Source: Bradyrhizobium sp. 1 (lineage in GTDB: Bacteria > Pseudomonadota > Alphaproteobacteria > Rhizobiales > Xanthobacteraceae). Taken from it: DNA of 64,000 bases. Positions 19,761 to 28,845 of this stretch are shown in pieces (position 1 is the stretch's first letter; the number at the start of each line of letters is the position of its first letter). Both the position numbers and the translations under genes were made by a program. The notes under the pieces were generated by a model that searched no databases, had not been told where the DNA came from, and saw only the letters and a list, made by a program, of their open reading frames with translations. The DNA lies in assembly GCF_023073315.1 (NCBI RefSeq), contig NZ_JADPJH010000034.1, positions 410,263-474,262 of the forward strand, written 5' to 3'.

Positions 19761-20393
19761 TTACGACGCTCCCTCCGCCTTCTCACCCTTCAGCGCCGCA
19801 ACCTCCGCCTCCAGCTCCGCGATTCTTGCGTCCCTTGCCGCCAGCGCTTGCGCCACATCCGCCGCATCGAACTTCTGCGGAATGTGCTGCGGGCAGTTGG
19901 TGTCCCAGGCCGCGATCTTGAACAGGATCACCTGCTCCGGCCGGGCGCGGTAGCCTTTCGGCATCAGCGACGTCGTCAGCGCCTCGTCGTCCTCGACCAC
20001 ACGCGCCTCGCCCCAGAGCTTCACCCGCCGGCGATGGGCGTAGTCCATGATGAAGATGTACGCGTTGGGATTCTCCGTCAGATTGCCCTGCGTGATAAAC
20101 TGCTGGTTGCCCGCGTAATCGGCAAAAGCGAGCGTCTGCTTGTCCAGCACCTTGAGAAACCCCTTGGGCCCGCCGCGGTGCTGGATGTAGGGCTGACCAT
20201 CCGCCGAGGCGGAGGCGAAATAGAAGCTGTTGGCTTCAGCGAGGAAGCCGGCCAGCTTCTCGTCAACCTCGGTGCGCCAGCCGTGCTGCTCAGCGCGGGC
20301 ATAGGCTTCGCGTGAACCCTTGCGGGTCTGAATCTCTTTCACCGCCGGCGTGAAGGCTACGTCGCTGGCATAGGTGTGGACTGATGTCGTCAT
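19761..20393 (-). CDS. Pyridoxamine 5'-phosphate oxidase-like FMN-binding protein
   Basis: 210-residue PPOX/split-barrel protein. The middle of the sequence (FYFASASADGQPYIQHRGGP, then FADYAGNQQFITQGNLTENP) is the flavin-binding core seen in this family. The C-terminus is an Ala/Glu-rich coiled coil (about residues 175-205). The ATG at 20393 follows AGGAGATATTCCG; the longer frame is rejected. It is divergent from a LysR regulator, which probably controls it. Substrate unknown; related proteins reduce xenobiotics or bind flavin or heme. Confidence 0.75.
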   Translation of the reverse strand: MTTSVHTYASDVAFTPAVKEIQTRKGSREAYARAEQHGWRTEVDEKLAGFLAEANSFYFASASADGQPYIQHRGGPKGFLKVLDKQTLAFADYAGNQQFITQGNLTENPNAYIFIMDYAHRRRVKLWGEARVVEDDEALTTSLMPKGYRARPEQVILFKIAAWDTNCPQHIPQKFDAADVAQALAARDARIAELEAEVAALKGEKAEGAS

Positions 20394-20490
20394 CGGAATA
20401 TCTCCTGAATCCCGGCGCATCTCTGCGTCTTTCGGTAGCTAAGATGGACCTTCCGGCGGCTAAAACAATCTGCCCGCTTGACACTTCATC

Positions 20491-20507
20491 ATTGCAATAT
20501 ATGCAAT
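20491..20507. promoter_or_regulatory. Palindrome between LysR gene and PPOX gene
   Basis: ATTGCA-ATATA-TGCAAT, a perfect inverted repeat fitting the T-N11-A rule for LysR-type operators. It ends 6 bp before the LysR ATG. A TTGACA sits just upstream at 20478-20483 without a convincing -10 at standard spacing. The location suggests autorepression and control of the divergent flavoprotein. Confidence 0.65.
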
Positions 20508-20513
20508 AATGCC

Positions 20514-21398
20514 ATGGACCGTCTTGAAGCCATGCGTGTCTTCATCACCGTCGCCGATCTGCGCGGCTTTGCGCCGGCAGCGCGCAAGCTGCGGCTGTCG
20601 CCCTCGGCGGTGACGCGGCTGATCGCGGCACTGGAAGAGCATCTCGGTGCCCGGCTGCTGCAACGAACCACCCGGCAGGTGAGGCTGACGGATGTCGGCA
20701 CGCGCTATCTCGAGCGCGCCCGGCGCATCCTCGCTGACGTCGAGGAAGCCGATGGCTCCGCGCGGGAGGAGCGCAACCGGCCGAGCGGGCGTCTGGTGGT
20801 ATCGGCGCCGGTCGGCTTCGGCCGGCTGCATGTCGGGCCGGTCATGACCGCCTATCTCAAACGCTATCCCGAGGTGGCCTGCGAGCTCAGGCTCTCGGAC
20901 AATCTGGTGAATTTGGTGGAAGACGCCGTCGACGCCGCAGTCCGCATCGGCCATCTCGCCGATTCCTCGCTCGTCGCCCGCCAGGTCGGCGAGATGCGGC
21001 GGATCACGGTGGCGACATCAGGCTATTTGAAGCGTCACGGCGAACCGAAGACGCCCGAGGAATTGCTTGCGCATCAGACGATCCTGTTCGGCCCCGCAAT
21101 CAATTGGCGTTTCCTGCGCGACGGCCGCGAGATCGAGGTGACGCCGAGCCCGCGCTTCACCAGCAACAGCGCTGATGCCGCCTTGCAATATGCCGAGGCC
21201 GGCGGCGGCGTGACGCGCGTGCTGGCCTATCAGGCCGCCGAGGGCTTGAGGCGCGGGCGGCTGAAAATCGTGCTGGCGAAATACGAGCATCCGGCGCTGC
21301 CGATCCACATCGTCTACCCGACCTCGCGCCTGCTCTCGGCCAAGGTGCGCGCCTTCATCGATCTCGTGGTGGAGACGGCGGAGTGGAAGTTTGGGTGA
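20514..21398 (+). CDS. LysR-family transcriptional regulator
   Basis: 294-residue regulator with an N-terminal HTH (FAPAARKLRLSPSAVTRLIAALEEHLGARLLQRTTRQVRLT) and a periplasmic-binding-like effector domain from about 90. The ATG at 20514 (MDRLEAMRVF) is the canonical LysR start; the longer frame reads through the operator. It is divergent from the PPOX-fold gene. LTTRs of this type often respond to small metabolites or oxidants; the inducer is not deducible. Confidence 0.88.
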   Translation: MDRLEAMRVFITVADLRGFAPAARKLRLSPSAVTRLIAALEEHLGARLLQRTTRQVRLTDVGTRYLERARRILADVEEADGSAREERNRPSGRLVVSAPVGFGRLHVGPVMTAYLKRYPEVACELRLSDNLVNLVEDAVDAAVRIGHLADSSLVARQVGEMRRITVATSGYLKRHGEPKTPEELLAHQTILFGPAINWRFLRDGREIEVTPSPRFTSNSADAALQYAEAGGGVTRVLAYQAAEGLRRGRLKIVLAKYEHPALPIHIVYPTSRLLSAKVRAFIDLVVETAEWKFG

Positions 21399-21404
21399 GG
21401 TCTC

Positions 21405-21534
21405 GTGTCCCGGACGCGCTGCAACGTGAAACGTTGCTGCGCAGAGCCGGGACCCAGAAGGTTAGAGCGCGGCTACGGATGGATGGGCCCCGGCTCTGCA
21501 GCGCATCACTATGTGCTGCGCTGCGTCCGGGGCA
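21405..21534. repeat. Long imperfect palindrome (GTGTCCCGGACGC type)
   Basis: About 130 bp with terminal GTGTCCCGGACGC and GCGTCCGGGGC arms and inner complementary words (GCGCTGCAACG / CTGCAGCGC, AGAGCCGGG / CCCCGGCTCT). It fills the gap between the LysR gene and the convergent thioesterase. Typical of a dispersed extragenic repeat in this bacterial group. Confidence 0.65.
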
Positions 21535-21542
21535 AGAAAGCA

Positions 21543-21962
21543 TCACCCCTTCTTCGGCACCACGCGAAACGTGCCGCTGGCGCGCGCGATTACGACATCG
21601 GCGGCCTTAGCGAGGCACTGCGCGAAGCAGATCGTCTTGCCGGTCTTGATCACGTCACTCTCGATCGCCAGCCACTGGCCGATTTCGGCTGAGCCGACGA
21701 AATCGATCGACAGCGAGATCGTCACGAACGATGTCGTCCAGTTCGTCACCTGCGCACAGCTATAGCCCATGGCATTGTCGGCGAGCGCCGTGATGAGACC
21801 GCCGTGGATCAGGCCCCGCCCGTTGGTATGCGGTTTCGCCAGACGCAGGCCGAAGATCACGGCCTTGTCAGTCTTCCTGGAGTAGAGCGGCTCCCAGGGA
21901 TCGGTGAGAGGGCTCTTGCGAAAATGCGGCTCAAAGCCGGCGGGAATGTCGGTAGAGGTCAT
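21543..21962 (-). CDS. PaaI-type hotdog-fold thioesterase
   Basis: 139-residue hotdog protein. The NGRGLIHGGLITALADNAMGY segment (residues about 47-67) is the PaaI-type active-site helix and HGG motif; a beta-sheet half follows with TTSFVTISLSIDFVGSA. It probably hydrolyses aryl- or acyl-CoA. It lies in an aromatic-acid island between LysR and pobA, so a housekeeping role in recycling CoA from stalled aromatic thioesters is plausible. It is transcribed alone, with repeats on both sides. Confidence 0.8.
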   Translation of the reverse strand: MTSTDIPAGFEPHFRKSPLTDPWEPLYSRKTDKAVIFGLRLAKPHTNGRGLIHGGLITALADNAMGYSCAQVTNWTTSFVTISLSIDFVGSAEIGQWLAIESDVIKTGKTICFAQCLAKAADVVIARASGTFRVVPKKG

Positions 21963-22093
21963 GGCTGTCTCGCGTTGCTGGTTGCCGGCATTGAACGCGA
22001 TGTGGATGACAGTTTCACCGCCTACAAAGTTTTAAACGGAATTTGCGCGGGTGTTTGAAACGGGCGGTGCCGTCATTGCGAGGAGCGCATGAG

Positions 22094-22188
22094 GCCGTAG
22101 GGTGGGTTAGCGTAGCGTAACCCACCTCTTCGATTTCCGCGGAGACAGAAGTGGTGGGTTACGCCTTACGGCTAACCCACCCTACGGC
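22094..22188. repeat. Nested perfect inverted repeat (GGTGGGTTA type)
   Basis: Outer arms GCCGTAGGGTGGGTTAGC (22094-22111) and its perfect reverse complement (22171-22188). Inner arms GTAACCCACC (22117-22126) and GGTGGGTTAC (22153-22162), also perfect. The four words are versions of one GGTGGGTTA core in alternating orientation, so two alternative folds exist. It lies just past the pobA stop. Confidence 0.8.
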
Positions 22189-22194
22189 ACCGTC

Positions 22195-24631
<2,437 letters not shown>

Positions 24632-24718
24632 AACGTCGAAAGCAGCACGGCGGCGAGGGGCATCTCGCCGCCGTTGCTCCGCAAGCGGGTTGAACGGTGA
24701 GGAGCGCACGACGCCTCC

Positions 24719-24866
24719 TCCCCCTCTCCCCGCCTGCGGGGAGAGGGTTGGGGTGAGGGGGAGTCTCCGCGGGGGCGGTGACAGTTGGACTCGCGGAGAG
24801 TCCCCCTCACCCGGAATCCGCGCTTGCGCGCGAATTCCGGCCTCTCCCCGCAAGCGGGGAGAGGCG
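24719..24866. repeat. Repeat pair inside the TRAP operon
   Basis: Two copies of a CCTCTCCCCGC...GCGGGGAGAGG hairpin (24723-24746 and 24841-24864) enclose a further inverted pair, TCTCCGCG / CGCGGAGA, with GTGAGGGGGA / TCCCCCTCAC. It fills the 287-bp gap between the binding-protein and small-permease genes, a usual place for a stabilising hairpin that raises binding-protein mRNA over permease mRNA. Confidence 0.75.
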
Positions 24867-24918
24867 AAGTGCGCAGCGGGGATCAGGATCGATCAATGAC
24901 ATCAGGCAGGAAACTCCC

Positions 24919-25428
24919 ATGAAGCGCTCCTGGATGGACCGCGTCATCGATTCGATCGAATGGATCGCGGCCGGCTTTGTCGGCATCGTCGCGCTCGACA
25001 TTTTCCTGTCGGTGCTGCTGCGCAACACGCTGAACTATGCGATCCCCGACTCGTTCGACATCGGCCGCATGCTGCTCGGCATCCTGATTTTCTGGGGCAT
25101 CGCGGCGACCTCCTATCGCGGCACCCACATCACGGTCGACCTGGTCTGGGGCAATGTCGGACCGCGCTATCAGCGCTGGATCGACGTGTTCGCAACCCTG
25201 GTGCTGCTGTTCGTCGTCACCGTGCAGACCTGGACGCTGTTCGACAAGGTACGCGGCACCTACAACGACAACGTCCAGACCTTCGACATGCACATGCCGA
25301 CCTGGCCGTTCTTCGCGATCGCCTGGATCGGCGACGCCGCGGCCGTGCTGCTGATCGCGATCCGCACCTACCGGCTGATCTTCCATCCCGAAGAGATGCA
25401 CGACCCCAAGCTGAAAGCGACGGAATAA
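24919..25428 (+). CDS. tarQ: TRAP transporter small permease (TarQ-like)
   Basis: 169-residue DctQ-type subunit with four predicted membrane helices (about 12-34, 49-67, 90-108, 130-150) and a short charged C-terminal tail. The ATG at 24919 (MKRSWMDRV) follows CAGGAAACTCCC. It is 2 bp from the large permease. It bridges the binding protein and the DctM channel. Its separation from the binding protein by a hairpin-rich repeat is noted above. Confidence 0.87.
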   Translation: MKRSWMDRVIDSIEWIAAGFVGIVALDIFLSVLLRNTLNYAIPDSFDIGRMLLGILIFWGIAATSYRGTHITVDLVWGNVGPRYQRWIDVFATLVLLFVVTVQTWTLFDKVRGTYNDNVQTFDMHMPTWPFFAIAWIGDAAAVLLIAIRTYRLIFHPEEMHDPKLKATE

Positions 25429-25430
25429 TC

Positions 25431-26750
25431 ATGAGCACCGATGCCGTCGCCGTACTCGGCTTCGTTTCCCTGTTCGCGCTGATGCTGCTGCGCGTGCCCG
25501 TTGGCATGGCCATGGGCCTCGTCGGAGTATCAGGCTTCTCCTATCTGGTCGGCGCCACACCGGCTCTGAAATTGGTTGGCCAGACCTCGATGCGCACGGT
25601 CACCGACTACACGTTTGGCGTCATCCCGATGTTTTTGCTGATGGGCTCCTTCGTCAGCAATTCCGGCATGAGCCGCGAGTTGTTCCGCGCGGCCAACGGC
25701 TTTGTCGGACACTTACGCGGCGGGCTCGGCATCGCCACCGTCGGCGCCTGCGGCGGCTTTGCCGCGATCTGCGGCTCGTCGGTCGCGACCGCTGCGACCT
25801 TCTCCGCCGTCGCCTACCCCGAGATGCGCCGCTTCGGCTATCCGCAATCCTTTGCCACCGGCGTGATCGCGGCGGGCGGCACGCTGGGCGCGATGCTGCC
25901 GCCCTCCACCGTGCTCGCGGTCTACGGCATCATCACCGAGCAGGACATCGGAAAACTCTTCATCGCCGGCATCATCCCGGGCTTGCTGGCGATGACGATG
26001 TACATGATCACGATTTTCCTGATCGGCTACTTCCGGCCCGACTTCCTGCCCAAGGGCAAAGTGCTGCCGTGGCGCGAGCGCTTTGCCGGACTGAAGGAGA
26101 TCTGGGCGCCGGTGCTGCTGTTCGTGTTCGTCATCGGCGGCCTCTACGGCCTGCCCTATTTGCCGCGCTTCACGCCGACGGAAGCCGGCGGCGTCGGCGC
26201 TGCCGGCGCCTTCATCATCGGCGTGGTCACGGGCCGGCTCGACCGCGAGAAGATTTTGGCCTCGCTGCTCCAGGCGACGCGCACCGCGGCCGCCGTGTTC
26301 ACCGTGCTGATCGGCGCCTTGATCTTCGGCTATTTCCTCACGGTGACGCAGACGCCGCAGAAGGTGACGGAATTCCTCACCGGCCTCGGCCTCGGCCCGT
26401 ACGGCGTGCTGGCACTGATCATGGTGATGTATCTCGTGCTCGGCTGCCTGATGGACGCCATGGCGATGATCATCCTCACCGTGCCGATCATCTTCCCCGT
26501 CATCACGCATCTTGGTTTTGACCCGATCTGGTTCGGCGTCATCATCGTGATGACCGTCGAGCTCGGCCTGATCCATCCGCCTGTCGGCATGAACGTCTTT
26601 GTCATCAAAAGCGTGGTGAAGGATGTGTCCTTCTCCACGATCTTCAAAGGCGTGATCCCGTTCGTCGCGACCGATCTCGTGCGGCTAGTGATTTTGATCG
26701 CCTTCCCGCTGCTTGCGACATGGTTGCCAACGCGGATGATGGCGCATTGA
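25431..26750 (+). CDS. tarM: TRAP transporter large permease (TarM-like)
   Basis: 439-residue DctM-type permease with about 12 hydrophobic segments. The family motifs CGGFAAICGSSVATAATFS (about residues 104-122) and GGTLGAMLPPSTVLAVYG (about 147-164) are present, as is the IHPPVGMNVFV motif near 380. It is the transport subunit coupled to an ion gradient. It ends 11 bp before a DUF3237 gene, which is therefore probably cotranscribed. The protein frame continues far upstream with no function; ATG 25431 is the correct start. Confidence 0.9.
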   Translation: MSTDAVAVLGFVSLFALMLLRVPVGMAMGLVGVSGFSYLVGATPALKLVGQTSMRTVTDYTFGVIPMFLLMGSFVSNSGMSRELFRAANGFVGHLRGGLGIATVGACGGFAAICGSSVATAATFSAVAYPEMRRFGYPQSFATGVIAAGGTLGAMLPPSTVLAVYGIITEQDIGKLFIAGIIPGLLAMTMYMITIFLIGYFRPDFLPKGKVLPWRERFAGLKEIWAPVLLFVFVIGGLYGLPYLPRFTPTEAGGVGAAGAFIIGVVTGRLDREKILASLLQATRTAAAVFTVLIGALIFGYFLTVTQTPQKVTEFLTGLGLGPYGVLALIMVMYLVLGCLMDAMAMIILTVPIIFPVITHLGFDPIWFGVIIVMTVELGLIHPPVGMNVFVIKSVVKDVSFSTIFKGVIPFVATDLVRLVILIAFPLLATWLPTRMMAH

Positions 26751-26761
26751 GAGGCGACGCG

Positions 26762-27223
26762 ATGACCACACCGACGCTCGAAACCAAATACGTCTTCACC
26801 ATCATCGCTGAGATCGGCGACGTCGTCACCGCGGGCGAGACCGGCATCGGCGTTCGCCGCATCATTCCGATCCTCGGAGGTGAGGTGACGGGCGCGATAT
26901 CAGGAAAAGTGCTGCCGTTCGGCGCCGACTTCCAGACCATCCGGCCCAACGAGCTGATCGATCTCGAAGCCAAATACGCCTTCGAGACCGACGACGGCGC
27001 CATCGTCTATGTCGAGAACAAGGGCATGCGCTTCGGCCCGGTCGAGCTGCTGCAAAAGCTCAAGCGCGGCGAGCCGGTCGATCCGAAGCTGATCTATTTC
27101 CGCACCGTGCCGAAATTCGAGACCGGGCACGAGAGGTACCGCTGGCTGATGGAGCACATCTTTGTCGGCTCCGCCGCGCGGCATGCGGATCGCGTGGTGA
27201 TCGACGTGCATCAGGTGGTGTGA
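26762..27223 (+). CDS. DUF3237 family protein
   Basis: 153-residue cytosolic beta-barrel-type protein of the DUF3237 (UPF0311) family; the RRIIPILGGEVTGAISGKVLPFGADFQ segment is diagnostic. The family has no settled biochemical role. It begins 11 bp after the TRAP large permease, with GAGAGGCGACG ahead of the ATG, so it is in the TRAP operon. Association with aromatic catabolism genes suggests a role on an aromatic intermediate, but no catalytic residues can be named. Confidence 0.8.
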   Translation: MTTPTLETKYVFTIIAEIGDVVTAGETGIGVRRIIPILGGEVTGAISGKVLPFGADFQTIRPNELIDLEAKYAFETDDGAIVYVENKGMRFGPVELLQKLKRGEPVDPKLIYFRTVPKFETGHERYRWLMEHIFVGSAARHADRVVIDVHQVV

Positions 27224-27257
27224 ACGCCACGCCCCCCGCCATGGATCCGCTAGTCCG

Positions 27258-27290
27258 TTGACATTGCGGTCAATGTAGCGTATACGCTAC
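27258..27290 (+). promoter_or_regulatory. Promoter and operator of the toxin-antitoxin operon
   Basis: Consensus -35 TTGACA (27258-27263), a 17-bp spacer and -10 TATACG (27281-27286). The -10 lies in the centre of a perfect 16-bp palindrome GTAGCGTATACGCTAC (27275-27290). The toxin ATG is at 27293, 7 bp after the -10, so transcription should start at or next to the A of ATG, giving a leaderless message. The antitoxin HTH protein is the probable repressor. Confidence 0.8.
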
Positions 27291-27292
27291 AG

Positions 27293-27589
27293 ATGCCGAC
27301 AATCAAGAGAACGGACGAATTCTCTAACTGGCTCAGAAATCTGCGAGACCGGAGAGCAAAGGCGAAAATCCTTGCCCGGATCGATCGTCTGGCGCTCGGC
27401 AATCCCGGAGACGTTGCTCCGGTCGGAGGCGGCATCAGCGAAATGAGAGTTCATGAGGGCGCCGGATACCGGATCTACTACGTTCCGCGGGGCGAAGAGA
27501 TCGTCGTTCTTCTTTGTGGTGGTGACAAGGGCTCTCAGCAAAGGGACATCGCGTTGGCGAAGCAGATCGCGAGTGAGTTGGAGGACTGA
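27293..27589 (+). CDS. RelE/ParE-superfamily toxin (HigB-like, PF05973 type)
   Basis: 98-residue basic protein of the addiction-module killer family, expected to act as a ribosome-dependent mRNA interferase. Typical segments are WLRNLRDRRAKAKILARIDRL and the YRIYYVPRGEEIVVLLCGGDKGSQ core. The toxin comes first and the antitoxin second, the HigBA order, with only 3 bp between. Base composition is visibly lower in GC than the flanks, which fits acquisition by transfer. There is no ribosome-binding site; the ATG follows the -10 by a few bases. Confidence 0.85.
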   Translation: MPTIKRTDEFSNWLRNLRDRRAKAKILARIDRLALGNPGDVAPVGGGISEMRVHEGAGYRIYYVPRGEEIVVLLCGGDKGSQQRDIALAKQIASELED

Positions 27590-27592
27590 ACG

Positions 27593-27892
27593 ATGACAAA
27601 AGCAAAATCATTTGACGCTGCGGAATACCTCGACAGCCCCGAAATGATTGCGGCCTATCTCACCGAAGCCTTCGAATCCGACGATCCGTCCGCAATAACG
27701 ATGGCCATCGGCGCGGTGGCCCGGGCTCAGGGCATGGGCGCCATTGCCGAAAAGGCCGGCCTATCCCGTGAGAACTTGTACCGGTCGCTTGGCGGCGAGG
27801 CCAAACCCGAATTCGGCACCGTGATAAAAGTTCTCCATGCCATGGGCATCAATCTCGTGGCGCAACCCCAAGGCGGAACGAAGGCTGCGTAG
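27593..27892 (+). CDS. Addiction-module antidote protein (XRE-type HTH)
   Basis: 99-residue antitoxin of the HigA-like 'putative addiction module antidote' family. The N-terminal AAEYLDSPEMIAAYLTEAFE segment is the toxin-binding part, and the helix-turn-helix GMGAIAEKAGLSRENLYRSLGGEAKPEF is in the second half. Predicted to neutralise the toxin and repress the operon through the palindrome at 27275-27290. The pair sits between the TRAP/DUF3237 operon and the crotonase operon. Confidence 0.87.
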   Translation: MTKAKSFDAAEYLDSPEMIAAYLTEAFESDDPSAITMAIGAVARAQGMGAIAEKAGLSRENLYRSLGGEAKPEFGTVIKVLHAMGINLVAQPQGGTKAA

Positions 27893-28001
27893 CGGCCCGA
27901 AGGCATCGGCGTCCGACGTTCGAGCGTCCGCTTGCATCCGGTCTGTCGTCTTTTCTGCATCGGCTTTCCCGTGGTCAGCCTTCTTGACTCCCCCGGAATT
28001 C

Positions 28002-28016
28002 GTTATACAACATAAC
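28002..28016. promoter_or_regulatory. Candidate CouR operator upstream of couA
   Basis: Perfect inverted repeat GTTAT-ACAAC-ATAAC, 19 bp before the crotonase start. It is the best version of the motif shared with 16051-16065 and 23432-23446. A TTGACT lies upstream at 27984-27989, so the motif covers the -10 region. R. palustris CouR is known to repress couAB; this is the natural equivalent site. Confidence 0.65.
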
Positions 28017-28035
28017 TATTCTGACAAGGACGCAA

Positions 28036-28845
28036 ATGACACAGGGAAACGCCGAGACCGCTGACGCGGGTGCCTCCGGGCTGCTCCGGATCGAGCGGGC
28101 GGACCGGGTTCTGACCGTGGGTCTGAACCGGCCGGCCAAGCGCAATGCGCTCAATGACGGCATCATCCTGGAAATCGGCGAATGTTTTGCGTCCCTGCCG
28201 GAGGATATCGGCGCGGTCGTCATCCACGGCATCGGCGATCATTTCTCCAGCGGTCTCGATCTGTCCGAGCTCCAGGACCACGACGCCACCGGCGGGCTGC
28301 TGCATTCGCAGATGTGGCACCGGGTGTTCGACCGCATCCAGTACAGCCGCGTGCCTGTCATCGCTGCGCTCAGGGGCGCCGTGATCGGCGGCGGGCTCGA
28401 GCTTGCCTGCGCGGCGCATATCCGCGTCGCCGAGCCCTCGACCTACTTTGCGTTGCCGGAGGGGCAGCGCGGCATCTTCGTCGGCGGTGGCGGCTCGGTG
28501 CGGCTGCCGCGGCTGATCGGCGTTGCCAGGATGATGGACATGATGCTGACCGGCCGCGTCTATACCGCGACCGAAGGCGCCTCCTACGGCTTTGCGCAAT
28601 ATCTGACCGAAGCCAACAACGGGCTCGGCAAGGCGCTGGAGCTCGCCACCAAGGTCGCCTCCAACGCACCGCTGACGAATTTCGCCGTGATCCAGGCGCT
28701 GCCGATGATCGCGGAGGCCAATCCGCAGACCGGCCTGCTCATGGAATCGCTGATGGCGACGGTGGCGCAAAGCGACAAAGAGGCAAAACGCCGGATCCGC
28801 GAATTCCTCGAGCACAAGACCGCCAAGGTAAAGCCGAAATCATGA
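28036..28845 (+). CDS. couA: Crotonase: hydroxycinnamoyl-CoA hydratase (CouA/Ech-like)
   Basis: 269-residue crotonase-fold enzyme. GGGLE at 118-122 and LPEGQRG at 140-146 supply the two glutamates (E122, E142) and the oxyanion loop; IGDHFSSGLDLSEL is present. It is predicted to hydrate p-coumaroyl/feruloyl-CoA and, if it behaves like CouA/Ech, to cleave the product into hydroxybenzaldehyde and acetyl-CoA. The stop overlaps the feruloyl-CoA synthase start (ATGA), so the two are coupled. The C-terminal region is Lys/Arg-rich. Whether it performs the retro-aldol step or only hydration is open, because a dehydrogenase and a thioesterase follow in the operon. Confidence 0.82.
   Translation: MTQGNAETADAGASGLLRIERADRVLTVGLNRPAKRNALNDGIILEIGECFASLPEDIGAVVIHGIGDHFSSGLDLSELQDHDATGGLLHSQMWHRVFDRIQYSRVPVIAALRGAVIGGGLELACAAHIRVAEPSTYFALPEGQRGIFVGGGGSVRLPRLIGVARMMDMMLTGRVYTATEGASYGFAQYLTEANNGLGKALELATKVASNAPLTNFAVIQALPMIAEANPQTGLLMESLMATVAQSDKEAKRRIREFLEHKTAKVKPKS

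Noticed and set aside
25217-25513. Ser/Arg-rich leftward frame in the TRAP genes
   Set aside because: Composition artefact of the codons of the membrane protein genes on the other strand.
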